The notes: generated by a model from the letters alone, not told the origin. A stretch of 38,039 nucleotides of DNA from Holophagaceae bacterium (GCA_009783055.1 WRHW01000016.1:1-38039); one strand, 5' to 3'; shown: positions 1 to 9,632, counted from the stretch's first letter. Program-made: numbers and translations.

Positions 1-2727
1 TTGCGCAACGTAATGCTCTATTACCGCAACAGCCCATCGGTACTTTTTTGGGAGATTGGCAACCAGCAAATCAGCTTACAGCACCTACTGGATATGATGC
101 CCCTAAAAGGCTTGCTTGATCCGCATGGAGGCCGTGCCATGGGCAACCGCACACAAGGCGATACGGCCATCAGTCAGGCAACCGGGCAAGATCATTCGGA
201 ACACGTTGACTACAATGCAACCGCGCTTATGTGGCAACACGCCTGGCTACCCGCCCAGGGTGCACCGACAATAGATGGCGAATACAACCGCGAAGAAGCC
301 CCAAGGCGAGTATGGGACAGATATTCGCCGCCGGATTACGATTACCGCTCAAACTATAGTGGGATTCCGGAAAGCGTCAACCACGCCCAAAAAATTGATG
401 GCTGGAATCTGACTACTGAAGATTTCCTCATAGCCAGCATCAGAGGACATAATCTGGAGGTCAGTGGTTCCAGTAGCTATTTTCACAACTATAACAAGCT
501 ATATGACAACCGCGTTACGGCTCCCGCGGGCCAGGGGCTACACTATTACTCCGGCGGGGCCGCTCTTTGCTGGTCTGATTCTGCCCAGCACGGTCGCATG
601 CCTACTCTTGAAAACGCCAGAATGAGCGGGCGGGTTGACCCTGTACGGATTAAAAAACCTAGTTTCTATTCGTTTCAGGTAAAACAGAGCAATGTGCCGG
701 CGTTATACCTTGTAGGCCACTGGAATTATCCAAAGCCGGATGACCCCAAATATCCCAATGCGTACAGATATGAAATAAGGGATACCAGCGTTAGGCCATG
801 GGCTTACACCGGCAACTTGGCCTATAGGGACTATAAAAACAAAACGGTTTATGTTATTGGCTCTCACCTGGCTAAAGTTGAACTGTATGTAAACGGAAAC
901 ATCAAAGGCTCCCAGGTTGCCAAAGACAATTTTATTTATGAATTTCCCGGTATAGACATTACCGAACACGGTTATATCGAGGCAATTGGCTATGGCGAAA
1001 ATGGCAACGAACTGTGCCGGCAAAAAATAGAAACCGCCGGTGAACCGGCAGGATTGAGGGTGACACCTGTTACCGGACCTCAGGGGCTTATTGCTGATGG
1101 CAATGATATAGCATACTATGACCTTGAAGTGGTGGATGCTAAAGGGCGCGTCTACCCCCTAAGCTCAGACAAAATAAACTTCAGCCTGAGGGGCCCTGCG
1201 ACAATTATGGGCGGCTACAATAGCGGACAGTCACACCTGAGTGAATTTAAGGACGGCTACAACAGTGAATATCTCTATGCTGAATGCGGGACTAACAGGC
1301 TATTTATAAAGTCAGGAATGGTTCCTGGAAATATATCACTTACCGCGGCACTGGAAGGATTTCCTGCGGTTGTCGCAACGCTACACTCAAACCCTGTCCC
1401 GTCAGGTATAGTGGGTGGATTGTCTGAATCAATGCCTCAAACCCTGGGGCCAGAGGAAGAAAACATAGTTCACCCTAATCCTGGCGAGACAGCGGCGCTT
1501 CAGCCCTTGGGCAAACCTGGCCGCACAACGGGCAATTTAGTTGATGTAGAAAAAATTAACATAAAGAGAAACAGGCTTGATTCCGTTAGCATAAAAGCGA
1601 ATAACGCGGAGCAGGACTTAGTGCTTTTGGCCGTTGTTTATGATGCAGAGGGTTATTACCGCAATGTAGGCTTAAAGTATATTTCTGCAGGGAGCCTTCA
1701 GGCTGGTATATCCACTGTTGTTGAAATGAATTATACGCTCCCTCGTGGGTATGGTGCTGGCTGGGAAACAGTTGTATTTGCCTGGACGGGAATTGAACTG
1801 CATGGTCTGCCAATAATCACTAAAGTTAATGGCACAGCTAACTTCAATCACAACGACTACACCGGGGCTGTTTCCATGAAATCTTCCCTGGCCAAAGCAA
1901 AAGGGCTTGACGCTTCAATAATAGTGCTGGGCCCGGGCGGCGATAGTATTTCTGATATTGCCTATTTGTCCCAGAGTGAAATATCCAATGGATCCCTGGA
2001 TTTCACGTTCAAACTTCCCAGGGGAAGCAAGCCAGGCAAATATACTGTCATTGTTGGTGCCTTGTCATCCGGCCCGCTTGAAGTTGGTAGCTTCACACTA
2101 GAGACCAACGGTATGGGAAGGGTTACAGGGTTATTTGACCATAGCAACCAAGCAAGCGGTTTGCCAGGTTTAGGTAGCCGCCATGAAGCCGACATGACAT
2201 CAGGAACTACAGGTCAGCAGTACCAATTACTTTCTATGAGCAAGACCGTTAAGGCATCTTCGGTGGAGTCTGGCTTGACTCACCTCCCCGAAAATGTTGT
2301 TGACGGTGGGCGAGGTTCCGGAGCCAATGGCACGGTTGGAACAAGGTGGGCAGATGCCGGAGGCGATACGTCTTATCCGCAGTGGATAGAAGTTGACCTG
2401 GGCGATATATGCCTCGTTGACCAAATAGACATAAATTGGTTCAAGTGGTTGGACAGCTCATATCAATATGAGATATGGACTAAGGCAGAACGGGATTTCA
2501 CATGGACACGTAGTCCGGTACAAAACAGAAACTATGAAGAAGAGGGCTACACACTGAGAATTGACCAATCAAAAAGGTCAGAAGTAGGCAACTCAGGCCA
2601 TTCTTTTAATGTGCCTTTTGAGGCCCAATACATCGTCATTAAAATTACGGGCGTGGCCGCCAAGACATCAAGCGACACGGCAATCTCCATTTTTGCCATA
2701 GACATTTTCGGCTGGCCGACGGTATAG
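1..2727 (+). CDS. GH2-like glycoside hydrolase with C-terminal discoidin (F5/8 type C) domain, 5'-truncated by window edge
   Basis: The frame is open from base 1, so this is the C-terminal 908 residues of a longer protein. The first ~115 residues look like the end of a GH2 TIM barrel: an NSPSVLFWEIGNQ strand where GH2 acid/base enzymes read GNE, then PHGGRAMGNR, and a DGEYNREE segment whose Glu94 would be the nucleophile. Residues ~270-470 look like the Ig-like beta-sandwich domains that follow GH2 barrels, and residues ~520-700 are more beta-rich modules of unclear family. Residues ~745-908 look like an F5/8 type C carbohydrate-binding domain (NVVDGG, TRWAD, WIEVDLG, IDINWFKW). The likely role is cleaving or binding an extracellular or periplasmic glycan. 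The signal peptide would lie upstream of the window. The Gln at the acid/base site leaves the catalytic mechanism open. Confidence 0.75.
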   Translation: MRNVMLYYRNSPSVLFWEIGNQQISLQHLLDMMPLKGLLDPHGGRAMGNRTQGDTAISQATGQDHSEHVDYNATALMWQHAWLPAQGAPTIDGEYNREEAPRRVWDRYSPPDYDYRSNYSGIPESVNHAQKIDGWNLTTEDFLIASIRGHNLEVSGSSSYFHNYNKLYDNRVTAPAGQGLHYYSGGAALCWSDSAQHGRMPTLENARMSGRVDPVRIKKPSFYSFQVKQSNVPALYLVGHWNYPKPDDPKYPNAYRYEIRDTSVRPWAYTGNLAYRDYKNKTVYVIGSHLAKVELYVNGNIKGSQVAKDNFIYEFPGIDITEHGYIEAIGYGENGNELCRQKIETAGEPAGLRVTPVTGPQGLIADGNDIAYYDLEVVDAKGRVYPLSSDKINFSLRGPATIMGGYNSGQSHLSEFKDGYNSEYLYAECGTNRLFIKSGMVPGNISLTAALEGFPAVVATLHSNPVPSGIVGGLSESMPQTLGPEEENIVHPNPGETAALQPLGKPGRTTGNLVDVEKINIKRNRLDSVSIKANNAEQDLVLLAVVYDAEGYYRNVGLKYISAGSLQAGISTVVEMNYTLPRGYGAGWETVVFAWTGIELHGLPIITKVNGTANFNHNDYTGAVSMKSSLAKAKGLDASIIVLGPGGDSISDIAYLSQSEISNGSLDFTFKLPRGSKPGKYTVIVGALSSGPLEVGSFTLETNGMGRVTGLFDHSNQASGLPGLGSRHEADMTSGTTGQQYQLLSMSKTVKASSVESGLTHLPENVVDGGRGSGANGTVGTRWADAGGDTSYPQWIEVDLGDICLVDQIDINWFKWLDSSYQYEIWTKAERDFTWTRSPVQNRNYEEEGYTLRIDQSKRSEVGNSGHSFNVPFEAQYIVIKITGVAAKTSSDTAISIFAIDIFGWPTV

Positions 2728-2790
2728 TACCGCTTCACATCTCTAATGCAAGTAATACCTGCTGTAAACCTGCGCCGGGTCAGGCTTTCC

Positions 2791-2823
2791 ATCTGAAAAC
2801 TGATAACTGAAAACTGTGAACTG
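2791..2823. repeat. T repeat: short tandem AACTGAAAACTG-type units
   Basis: Tandem 8-9 bp units (CTGAAAA, CTGATAA, CTGAAAA, CTGTGAA) follow the GH2-like gene. The same motif, in either orientation and with A/T variation, recurs near 9672, 25190, 25361, 26687 and 35621, always in intergenic DNA. The surrounding 2728-2978 gap holds only this array, R1 copy 1 and the FIST1 leader. Confidence 0.7.
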
Positions 2824-2867
2824 GTATTATCAGCCAGTGTAAGTAATTTTTCGGCAAATATTCCAAG

Positions 2868-2944
2868 GCAATGCTTTCTGCAAGTAAACCAACGGAGTTG
2901 TATCTCCATAGCTCTGTACTGTTTTTTAGGTTAATTCACCATAT
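2868..2944 (-). repeat. R1 dispersed repeat, copy 1 (left inverted copy)
   Basis: About 74 bp are the reverse complement of 8155-8228, with five differences, all transitions. The core is CGTTGGTTTACTTGCAGAAAG (read on the minus strand here). The two copies bracket the FIST-FIST-kinase cluster in inverted orientation. This copy lacks the promoter-like -10 seen beyond copies 2 and 3. Confidence 0.9.
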
Positions 2945-2978
2945 AATGTGATATAGTTGCTATTTGGAGGGGTGACCA

Positions 2979-4154
2979 ATGCTGAAATGTGCCAGCCTGT
3001 ACACCTTTGAGTTAGACAGCCCTGAACTGGCTCTTGAGGAAATCAAAACCCAGTTGGCAGAAAAAATAGTCCTGCAAAAAAATACTGTCGGCATAGTCAT
3101 GTGCCACCCAGAGTTTATTCTATCTGGCATCTTGCAACACATTGGAGAAAACCTGCCTTTCGATCTGGCTGGTGTCACCACTTCCTCTCAGTGTGTAAAT
3201 GACGAGGTAGGAGAACAAATCCTTACCATTTTTGTTATGACTTCTGATGATGTACAGTTTGTTGCCGGCATAACTGAGTCGGTAGAAGAAGACGTGGAAA
3301 ACCCAGTACAAGTTGCCTTTGGCAAGGTGCCACCCGGAATGGTAGGAGGGCCAAAGTTGATTCTGGCTTTCCCGCCACTGTTAATACAATATGCTGGCGA
3401 GGCATATATCAGAGCCTTTGAGAAGGTGGCTCCAAATGTGCCGGTATACGGTACTCTTGCTGTTGATGATAATGTGGATTTTAGGGATAGCCAAACTATC
3501 TATAGAGACACATGCTCTAAAAATGCTATGTCCTATGTGCTTTGCTATGGAAACATTAATCCTCGCTTCATTGTTGGGTCGCTCCCATTAGAGAAAACGC
3601 TACCTTTCAAAGGTACAGTTACTAAATCCAGTGGGCCTTTTGTTCAGACCATCAATGATATTAGTTCATATAAATATTTTGAAGGTATCGGGGCGGCCAA
3701 GCATGGGATTTTGTCTGAAAGTTATTTATTTGTTCCATTTGCTATACATCAGAAACAACGTAGCGACTATGACGGAATTCCAGTTATCCGCGTTCTTACC
3801 ACTTTTACTGAGGAGGGGGCGGCTATTTTTCGTGGGGACGTTGACGAAGGCTCTACGTTTACCATGCTGAACAATAACGATTCCGACATTCTCGATAATT
3901 CAAAGCAAAATGCCGAACAGATCAACAAATTGGAGGACGTGGCTGGTGCCATGCTATTTTCATGTATTATCAGGCGGATGGTGACGATACATCCCAACTC
4001 TGTTGCAGAATTACAGAATGTCAGAAATTCCATCTCACCTAATATCCCATTTATGATGGGTTATGCCGGTGGGGAAATATGCCCTACTTCGATTAGAGAT
4101 GGGGTGCCAGCAAATAGATTTCACAACCATTCCTTGATAATCCTGGTAGTTTAG
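2979..4154 (+). CDS. FIST-domain sensory protein (first of tandem pair)
   Basis: This 391-residue cytoplasmic protein has no signal peptide or membrane segment. Its layout fits FIST_N (about 30-215) plus FIST_C (about 220-370): an early GIVMCHPEF strand, an FPPLL strand, a PVYGTLAVDD segment, and a C-terminal FMMGYAGGEICP stretch matching the conserved FIST_C end. FIST domains are proposed ligand-binding sensory modules in signalling proteins. Start: ATG at 2979 after a strong GGAGGGG ribosome site. It is followed after 73 bp by a paralogue with the same MLKCASLYT opening, then by a hybrid histidine kinase. I infer that the FIST proteins provide input to that kinase. The ligand cannot be read from sequence. 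Confidence 0.82.
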   Translation: MLKCASLYTFELDSPELALEEIKTQLAEKIVLQKNTVGIVMCHPEFILSGILQHIGENLPFDLAGVTTSSQCVNDEVGEQILTIFVMTSDDVQFVAGITESVEEDVENPVQVAFGKVPPGMVGGPKLILAFPPLLIQYAGEAYIRAFEKVAPNVPVYGTLAVDDNVDFRDSQTIYRDTCSKNAMSYVLCYGNINPRFIVGSLPLEKTLPFKGTVTKSSGPFVQTINDISSYKYFEGIGAAKHGILSESYLFVPFAIHQKQRSDYDGIPVIRVLTTFTEEGAAIFRGDVDEGSTFTMLNNNDSDILDNSKQNAEQINKLEDVAGAMLFSCIIRRMVTIHPNSVAELQNVRNSISPNIPFMMGYAGGEICPTSIRDGVPANRFHNHSLIILVV

Positions 4155-4227
4155 TGACATTCTAGGATAGCGGAATGTTTGTATGTAGCCCCTTTTCCCT
4201 GTGTGTGTTTGTGAGACGGAGTTGTTT

Positions 4228-5412
4228 ATGTTGAAATGCGCTAGTTTATATACAATCGAACTAGATAACCATGAAGAAGCAGTGGCAGAAATAAAATCTC
4301 AATTAGAAAAAAAGCTACCCTTGCTTGACTATTCGATTGGCATCGTTATGTGCCACACCGAGTTTGTCGCCAATGGTTTGGTGAATACCATTTGTAAAAG
4401 CCTCCCCTTCGAGACGGTAGGGATAACATCACCCTCTCAGTCAGTGAATGGAGCAATAGGTGAACAGATATTGACAATATTTGTGATCACGTCAGACGAC
4501 ATACAATTCAAACCTGGCCTTGCTATGGATGTAAGGGAAGACATTTATGCTCCTTCCAAGACAGCGTACGAAAAAATAGCTACAACATGCAGTGAGCTAC
4601 CATCTCCAGGGCTTGTCCTGCTTTTCCCACCATTTATTGCTAAGCCAGGGGACTCCTTTGTTGATGACTGGATGAGGATTTTACCTGACACGCCGATATT
4701 TGGTGGTTTAGCAGGAGATGACTCAATTTCACTGGAAAACAGCGAGACAATTTACAATGGTGCATCGTATAAGGATTCACTGCCATTCCTTCTTTTTTAT
4801 GGAGACATCAAGCCAAGGTTCATGTTTGCTACCCTTTCTCAAAGCGAAGACATCAAAGCAAAAGGAGTGGTAACTAAAGCATCCGGTACATGCGTTAATA
4901 CGATAGATGACAAAATAGCATTCGACTTCTTTTCAGACACAGACCTTTTCAAGGGCAACATAGATAAAAATACAAGGCTACTACTTACCCCAATATTCGT
5001 CGACTTTGTTAAGAGAAAGGATTATGACGGAGTTCCGGTGGTAAGGGGGCACTTTGGATTTACCGAGGAAGGGGATGCAATCTTTACAGGAGCAGTTGAA
5101 GATGGGGCATCAATATCAGCTACGATATGTAGCCCTGAGGATGTGTTGCAAACAGCCTCCAAACAGGCTGACCTTTTGTCCTCCGCTGGAAATATAAACG
5201 GCTTGCTTGTGTTTTCTTGCCTCGGTCGCCGTGCATCGCTAATGGGCGAAAATAATCCGACCGCCGAACTCAAGGCAATCCACGATATTTTCAACCCCAA
5301 CACTGAATTTATGATGGGGTATGTGGCAGGTGAAATATGTCCCACTTCAATCAAGAATGGTCAGCCGACCAACAGATTTCACAATTTTACAATAATTATG
5401 CTCGCTATCTAG
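4228..5412 (+). CDS. FIST-domain sensory protein (second of tandem pair)
   Basis: A paralogue of the preceding gene over its whole length (shared MLKCASLYT opening, [28 protein letters not shown], and the C-terminal [18 protein letters not shown]). The start is placed at the ATG at 4228: it has a GGAG site seven bases upstream, and its first residues match those of the first FIST protein. An upstream in-frame GTG at 4201 would add nine unmatched residues. The protein has about 394 residues with no membrane segments. Only 10 bp separate its stop from the kinase start, so the two are probably cotranscribed. Divergence between the paralogues suggests different ligands or a heteromeric sensor; this is inference. 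Confidence 0.82.
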   Translation: MLKCASLYTIELDNHEEAVAEIKSQLEKKLPLLDYSIGIVMCHTEFVANGLVNTICKSLPFETVGITSPSQSVNGAIGEQILTIFVITSDDIQFKPGLAMDVREDIYAPSKTAYEKIATTCSELPSPGLVLLFPPFIAKPGDSFVDDWMRILPDTPIFGGLAGDDSISLENSETIYNGASYKDSLPFLLFYGDIKPRFMFATLSQSEDIKAKGVVTKASGTCVNTIDDKIAFDFFSDTDLFKGNIDKNTRLLLTPIFVDFVKRKDYDGVPVVRGHFGFTEEGDAIFTGAVEDGASISATICSPEDVLQTASKQADLLSSAGNINGLLVFSCLGRRASLMGENNPTAELKAIHDIFNPNTEFMMGYVAGEICPTSIKNGQPTNRFHNFTIIMLAI

Positions 5413-5422
5413 AATCCGGTGC

Positions 5423-8170
5423 ATGTTGATGGACGAAAGTATCGGCCAAACGGTCATAACCCAAGAAGCATATAACGAACTCCTCTCCCAGCTTAAGGCT
5501 ACAGAAATAGAGAAAAATAAACTGGCGAGGGAGTTGCGGATACTTTCAAAGCGCAGTGAGATTCATCAATTAAACTTAGAAACTAGTGCTAGTCTAACAA
5601 AGATAATTAGCGAAGAGAAAGAGCGGCAGGAAATGTATCTCCGCCTACTCTTGCAATCATGGTCAGGAATAATTTTTATTTTTGATGAAGACCTAAAATT
5701 TCTGCTGGGAACAGATTCCATAACCAAAATAGTTGATGTTGAGGACGTTTCGCTATTGAGGGGGCGCGAACTATTTGCCATTCTTGAGCGGTACTGTCCG
5801 CCGGCCTTCACCTCAGAGCTAGTTTCTTTGATAGTAGATATTAGCCGGGGCGAAGGTGGCGGAAGTAGCCTGGAGTTGGCACTTGAGGATTTTCACTACA
5901 AAGCCAGCGTTCAACCCTTTTATAAGGAAACAGGCGAATTTGCTGGCATCATGGTGATACTATATGACATCACCGAAATAGTAGAGGCAAAATTTCAGGC
6001 AGAAGAGGCAAGCAGAGTAAAAACTGATTTTCTTTCCAACATGAGCCATGAAATCCGCACCCCGATGAATGCAATCATAGGTATGACAGAGCTTGCCCTG
6101 CGCTCTGACAACTTTGACTCTGCAATGGAATATATGTGGGTCGTCAGACAGGCCGCATCCAATTTATTGGCCATAATAAACGACATTTTGGATTTTTCAA
6201 AGATTGAGAGGGGTAGGATGACCATTACCCCCAACCGATACCAACTTGGCTCTATGGTGCATGATGTTGTCAGCGTTATCAAAATAAAAGCGATAGACCA
6301 TAAACTTAGCTTTGCTGTGAACTTGGATTGCCAAACACCCGCAAACCTGATAGGGGACGAAGTCAGAATCCGTCAGGTACTACTCAACGTTTTAGGCAAC
6401 GCTGTAAAATATACATCTAAAGGGTTTATATCATTGTCCCTTGGATATGAATGGAAGGGTGTGGACGAAATCCAGCTAAAAATAGATATCACAGATAGCG
6501 GTCAGGGAATAAAAGAGGAAGACCTGGAAGTTATCTTCGATGCCTATGTTCAGAGCGATTACGAAAAAAACAAATTTGTCGAGGGCACTGGCCTAGGGCT
6601 TGCCATTACAAAAAGAATTGTCCAGGCTATGAATGGCGAGATTAGCGTTAGTTCCAAATATGGCGTAGGGAGCACCTTTACCGTTGTGTTGCCACAAAAG
6701 GTGGCCTCCCCCGAATGTCTTGCAAGGGTAGAATCTCCCAAGGGGAAAAGTGTATTGGTGTATGAATGGCGCGATACTAACTCCAAATCAATTGTTGAAA
6801 CACTAGAAAATCTCGGTATAGACTGTGTGGCGGCGAAAAATTCTGGCCAGTTTCGCATTAGGTACAAAGAGAAGAAATGGGATACCGTCTTTGTTGCCGC
6901 CGACCTATATGAAAAATTGAATGATCTTCTCATGGAATCAGGCGATAGTCCAAATGTTGTCCTCCTTGCAGATTTTGGAGATGATCTGCCAAAAAAATCG
7001 CTTTCTGCACTTTCTTTGCCATTACACTGCATGTCGGTGGCAAATATGTTAAATGGAATGCCAGAACAGTTCTCCGGACAGGTCAACGTCGAATCCACAA
7101 TAGTTTTTACCGCCCCTGACGCAACAATTCTGATAGTGGATGATAATGAAATTAACCTAAGAGTGGCAGAAGGTTTGATGAAGCCATACCAAATGCGAGT
7201 AGACTTGTGCCCAGGTGGCCTTGAGGCTGTAAATTTTGTCCAGCAAAAAGTATACGACTTAGTATTTATGGACCATCGGATGCCAATAATAGATGGAGTC
7301 GAGGCAACCAAGAGGATAAGGGCATTGGGAGGGGAAGGCAACTACTACCAAACCTTGCCAATCGTTGCATTAACAGCAGATGCAGTTTCTGGCATGGAAG
7401 AGATGTTTCTCAAAAGTGGTTTTAATGCCTTTTTATCAAAACCGATTGATACTGTTAAACTAAATGGTATTTTGAAAAAATGGATTCCGAAACAAAAGCA
7501 GATCGCTAAGGAAACCGACGCTCCAGAAATACAACAACCGACAGCACGAGAGTTTACCCCCTTAGAAATAGTGGGTCTGGACACAGAAAAAGGTCTGATG
7601 ATGACCGGAGGCACTCTTGAGGGCTATTTGAATATGTTAAAGCTATTTTGTACCGAAGCCTCTCGGAAAACTCCCCAAATCAGAGAGGCATTGGAAAAAA
7701 GAGATTTAGAGATGCTGACCACACATGTGCATGGCATGAAGAGTGCCTCCGCCAGCATTGGTGCTACCGAACTTTCTGTCCAAGCCTCCGAGTTGGAAGC
7801 CGCCGGTAGGTCTGAGAATTTAGATGGCGTGCAATCATTGACTCCAATCTTTTTGGAGGCGATAGAGGGCATTATCGAAAACATCCTGGCGGGGATAGAG
7901 TCTTACCCTGCCAAGGAATCAGGTGACTCAGAAAATCAGGTCTGCACCCCGCAACTCTTAAAGGATGGGCTAGATTTACTCAAAGTGGCTATTTCAGACA
8001 TGAAGGCGCGGGCGATAGACGAAGCCTTGACAAGCCTGGAGACTCTCACACGGGGGACAACCTACCAGAGTTCTATTGAGGAAATATCAGAAAAAATACT
8101 AGAATCCTCATTCGATGAGGTACTAGAATTAATTAGTTTGATGGAGCAACACTATAGTGAATTAACCTAA
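5423..8170 (+). CDS. Soluble hybrid histidine kinase (coiled coil-PAS-HisKA-HATPase-pseudoREC-REC-Hpt)
   Basis: A 915-residue multi-domain kinase with no predicted membrane segment. Order: coiled coil (~15-70); PAS-like domain (~70-195); HisKA with phospho-acceptor His209 in [13 protein letters not shown]; HATPase_c with N box ([11 protein letters not shown]), G1 (DSGQGI) and G2 (GTGLGLAI); a degenerate receiver-like domain (~450-550) without the acidic pocket; a canonical receiver (~570-690; [10 protein letters not shown], acceptor Asp617, later Lys in SKPID); an Hpt domain with His770 in [12 protein letters not shown]; and a final helical segment. All parts of an internal His-Asp-His relay are present, but no output domain, so phosphate must pass to a separate regulator not seen here. 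The two upstream FIST proteins are candidate sensory partners. The last codons lie inside R1 copy 2. Confidence 0.93.
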   Translation: MLMDESIGQTVITQEAYNELLSQLKATEIEKNKLARELRILSKRSEIHQLNLETSASLTKIISEEKERQEMYLRLLLQSWSGIIFIFDEDLKFLLGTDSITKIVDVEDVSLLRGRELFAILERYCPPAFTSELVSLIVDISRGEGGGSSLELALEDFHYKASVQPFYKETGEFAGIMVILYDITEIVEAKFQAEEASRVKTDFLSNMSHEIRTPMNAIIGMTELALRSDNFDSAMEYMWVVRQAASNLLAIINDILDFSKIERGRMTITPNRYQLGSMVHDVVSVIKIKAIDHKLSFAVNLDCQTPANLIGDEVRIRQVLLNVLGNAVKYTSKGFISLSLGYEWKGVDEIQLKIDITDSGQGIKEEDLEVIFDAYVQSDYEKNKFVEGTGLGLAITKRIVQAMNGEISVSSKYGVGSTFTVVLPQKVASPECLARVESPKGKSVLVYEWRDTNSKSIVETLENLGIDCVAAKNSGQFRIRYKEKKWDTVFVAADLYEKLNDLLMESGDSPNVVLLADFGDDLPKKSLSALSLPLHCMSVANMLNGMPEQFSGQVNVESTIVFTAPDATILIVDDNEINLRVAEGLMKPYQMRVDLCPGGLEAVNFVQQKVYDLVFMDHRMPIIDGVEATKRIRALGGEGNYYQTLPIVALTADAVSGMEEMFLKSGFNAFLSKPIDTVKLNGILKKWIPKQKQIAKETDAPEIQQPTAREFTPLEIVGLDTEKGLMMTGGTLEGYLNMLKLFCTEASRKTPQIREALEKRDLEMLTTHVHGMKSASASIGATELSVQASELEAAGRSENLDGVQSLTPIFLEAIEGIIENILAGIESYPAKESGDSENQVCTPQLLKDGLDLLKVAISDMKARAIDEALTSLETLTRGTTYQSSIEEISEKILESSFDEVLELISLMEQHYSELT

Positions 8171-8252
8171 AAAACAGTACAGAGTTATGGAGATACGACT
8201 TCGTTGGTTTACTTGCAGAAAGCGTTGCTTATCACAAGCACACGACTATACT
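8155..8252 (+). repeat. R1 dispersed repeat, copy 2 (right inverted copy)
   Basis: It begins over the last codons of the kinase gene and matches copy 1 in inverted orientation (69 of 74 positions by eye) and copy 3 in direct orientation. After the core it continues with CACAAG and ACGACTATA, shared with copy 3. It occupies most of the 127-bp gap before the oxidase gene. Confidence 0.9.
8225..8252 (+). promoter_or_regulatory. Candidate sigma70 promoter carried by R1 copy 2
   Basis: TTGCTT (8225-8230) and TATACT (8247-8252) are separated by 16 bp and point at the oxidase gene starting at 8298. The equivalent hexamers in R1 copy 3 are TTGTTT and TATAAC with a 17-bp spacer. The spacing suits a housekeeping promoter. 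The call rests on hexamer resemblance only. Confidence 0.45.
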
Positions 8253-8297
8253 TATCATAATTGATATTTTACACATTTCCTCCCTACGCAGTCACAA

Positions 8298-9632
8298 ATG
8301 AACAATCGCTTCCCTTCCATTCCAAACGCTTCTATAATCGAGCTACCCACTGCGCTAGAAGGTTATCGTAGAGACGAGTCACACATAATTGGCAGTATGC
8401 CCTTGGCTGTTGTAAAACCACATCGGCCAGATGCGTTGCGAAAACTTGTTAGCATTGCCAACGGAGAAGGTTACGATTTGGTTCCACGTGGAACAGGCAC
8501 CGGCAAAGCTGGGGGTGCTACTCCGACTGAAAAGTCAATAATTGTTGACATGTCCGAATATCCAGGCCAAATTCAAATATCACATGCTGAACTTGCACTT
8601 TGGGCACCCGCCAGCGCATTGCTGAGAGATGTAAAAGAGTCTGCCACACTCCGAGGTCTGTACTATCCCCCCGATCCAAATTCTTGGGATCAATGTTCCT
8701 TTGGAGGCACTTTGGCGACAAATGCTGGTGGAGTTTCTGCTTGCAAGTATGGAATGACCAGACATTGGGTGCTATCTGTAGATGCCCTGATGGAAGATGG
8801 AGAAATACATAGATTTGGAATCGAAACCGTAAAAAACAACGCAGGGCCAAACATTGCACAATTATTGGTAGGCAGTGAAGGCATCTTCGGAATAATCACA
8901 GGTGCATCAGTGCGCCTAATTCCAGCCACGGCAGAGCGACTGACATTACTATTGCCAGTTTCGCATTGGGGCGACCTTTTGGAATTGCCTGAACAGCTCA
9001 TTACCCAGGGTTTGCTACCCCGCGCATTTGAATTTTGGGATCCCGATGTATTGCAGTATTTACGACAACATGGGTCTGGCGAGGCCAAGCGACTTCCGGG
9101 CGAAGCGTTGGCCATTCTTGAATTTGATGATTTGGACTGCACGGGCAATGACTTTATTTGCGAGGTGTTGAATGTCCTAGGATCGCTATCAGAATATGTT
9201 CAGGTAGCTACAGATGTCCGCCAGCGGGAGGTTGTATGGAATGTCCGAAGGCAGACCAGCGTTGTACTAAAAGAACAGTTCCCCCACAAAATCAGTGAGG
9301 ACATTGCCGTGCCAAGACATAGGGTTAAAGCATTTTTTGATGGTGTAAAACAAAATAACATTCCGATTGTCACCTATGGGCACTTAGGGGACGGCAACCT
9401 GCATGTAAATATCTTAGCCCCCAACAGCCCATCAGACTTAGAGCACCACCTTAACGCCCTCTTTCGCCTAACCCTGGATTTGGGAGGCACCCTGACTGGG
9501 GAGCATGGCATTGGCCTGGCAAAAAGAGAGGCATTTTTGGCCTTTACCGACCCTTGGCAAATCCAAGCCATCCGCAAGATTAAACAAGCTCTCGATCCTA
9601 ATGGAATTTTTAACAGAGGGAAGGTTGTCTAG
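8298..9632 (+). CDS. FAD-linked oxidase, glycolate oxidase/D-lactate dehydrogenase GlcD type
   Basis: A 444-residue flavoprotein of the FAD_binding_4 plus FAD-oxidase C-terminal family. Visible signatures: PRGTGTGKAGGATP (FAD pyrophosphate loop), PPDPNSWDQCSFGGTLATN, GSEGIFGIITGASVRLIP, the C-terminal HLGDGNLHVNI histidine motif, and GGTLTGEHGIGLAKR ahead of DPNGIFNRGKV. It oxidises a 2-hydroxyacid such as D-lactate or glycolate and passes electrons to a partner or quinone. No GlcE, GlcF or electron-transfer flavoprotein gene is adjacent, so the substrate is not fixed by context. ATG at 8298 gives the normal family N-terminus but has no clear ribosome site. It may be driven by the promoter-like element in R1 copy 2. 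It converges with the lipoprotein gene on the other strand. Confidence 0.9.
   Translation: MNNRFPSIPNASIIELPTALEGYRRDESHIIGSMPLAVVKPHRPDALRKLVSIANGEGYDLVPRGTGTGKAGGATPTEKSIIVDMSEYPGQIQISHAELALWAPASALLRDVKESATLRGLYYPPDPNSWDQCSFGGTLATNAGGVSACKYGMTRHWVLSVDALMEDGEIHRFGIETVKNNAGPNIAQLLVGSEGIFGIITGASVRLIPATAERLTLLLPVSHWGDLLELPEQLITQGLLPRAFEFWDPDVLQYLRQHGSGEAKRLPGEALAILEFDDLDCTGNDFICEVLNVLGSLSEYVQVATDVRQREVVWNVRRQTSVVLKEQFPHKISEDIAVPRHRVKAFFDGVKQNNIPIVTYGHLGDGNLHVNILAPNSPSDLEHHLNALFRLTLDLGGTLTGEHGIGLAKREAFLAFTDPWQIQAIRKIKQALDPNGIFNRGKVV

Noticed and set aside
6559-7341. A 260-codon minus-strand open frame
   Set aside because: It lies wholly inside the histidine kinase gene, whose domains and motifs are clear; the antisense frame shows no recognisable family.
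2868-8228. Classical transposon with the R1 copies as terminal inverted repeats
   Set aside because: No transposase, no target duplication that I could see, and R1 also occurs alone at 10861 and 25469, so a dispersed repeat is the simpler reading.
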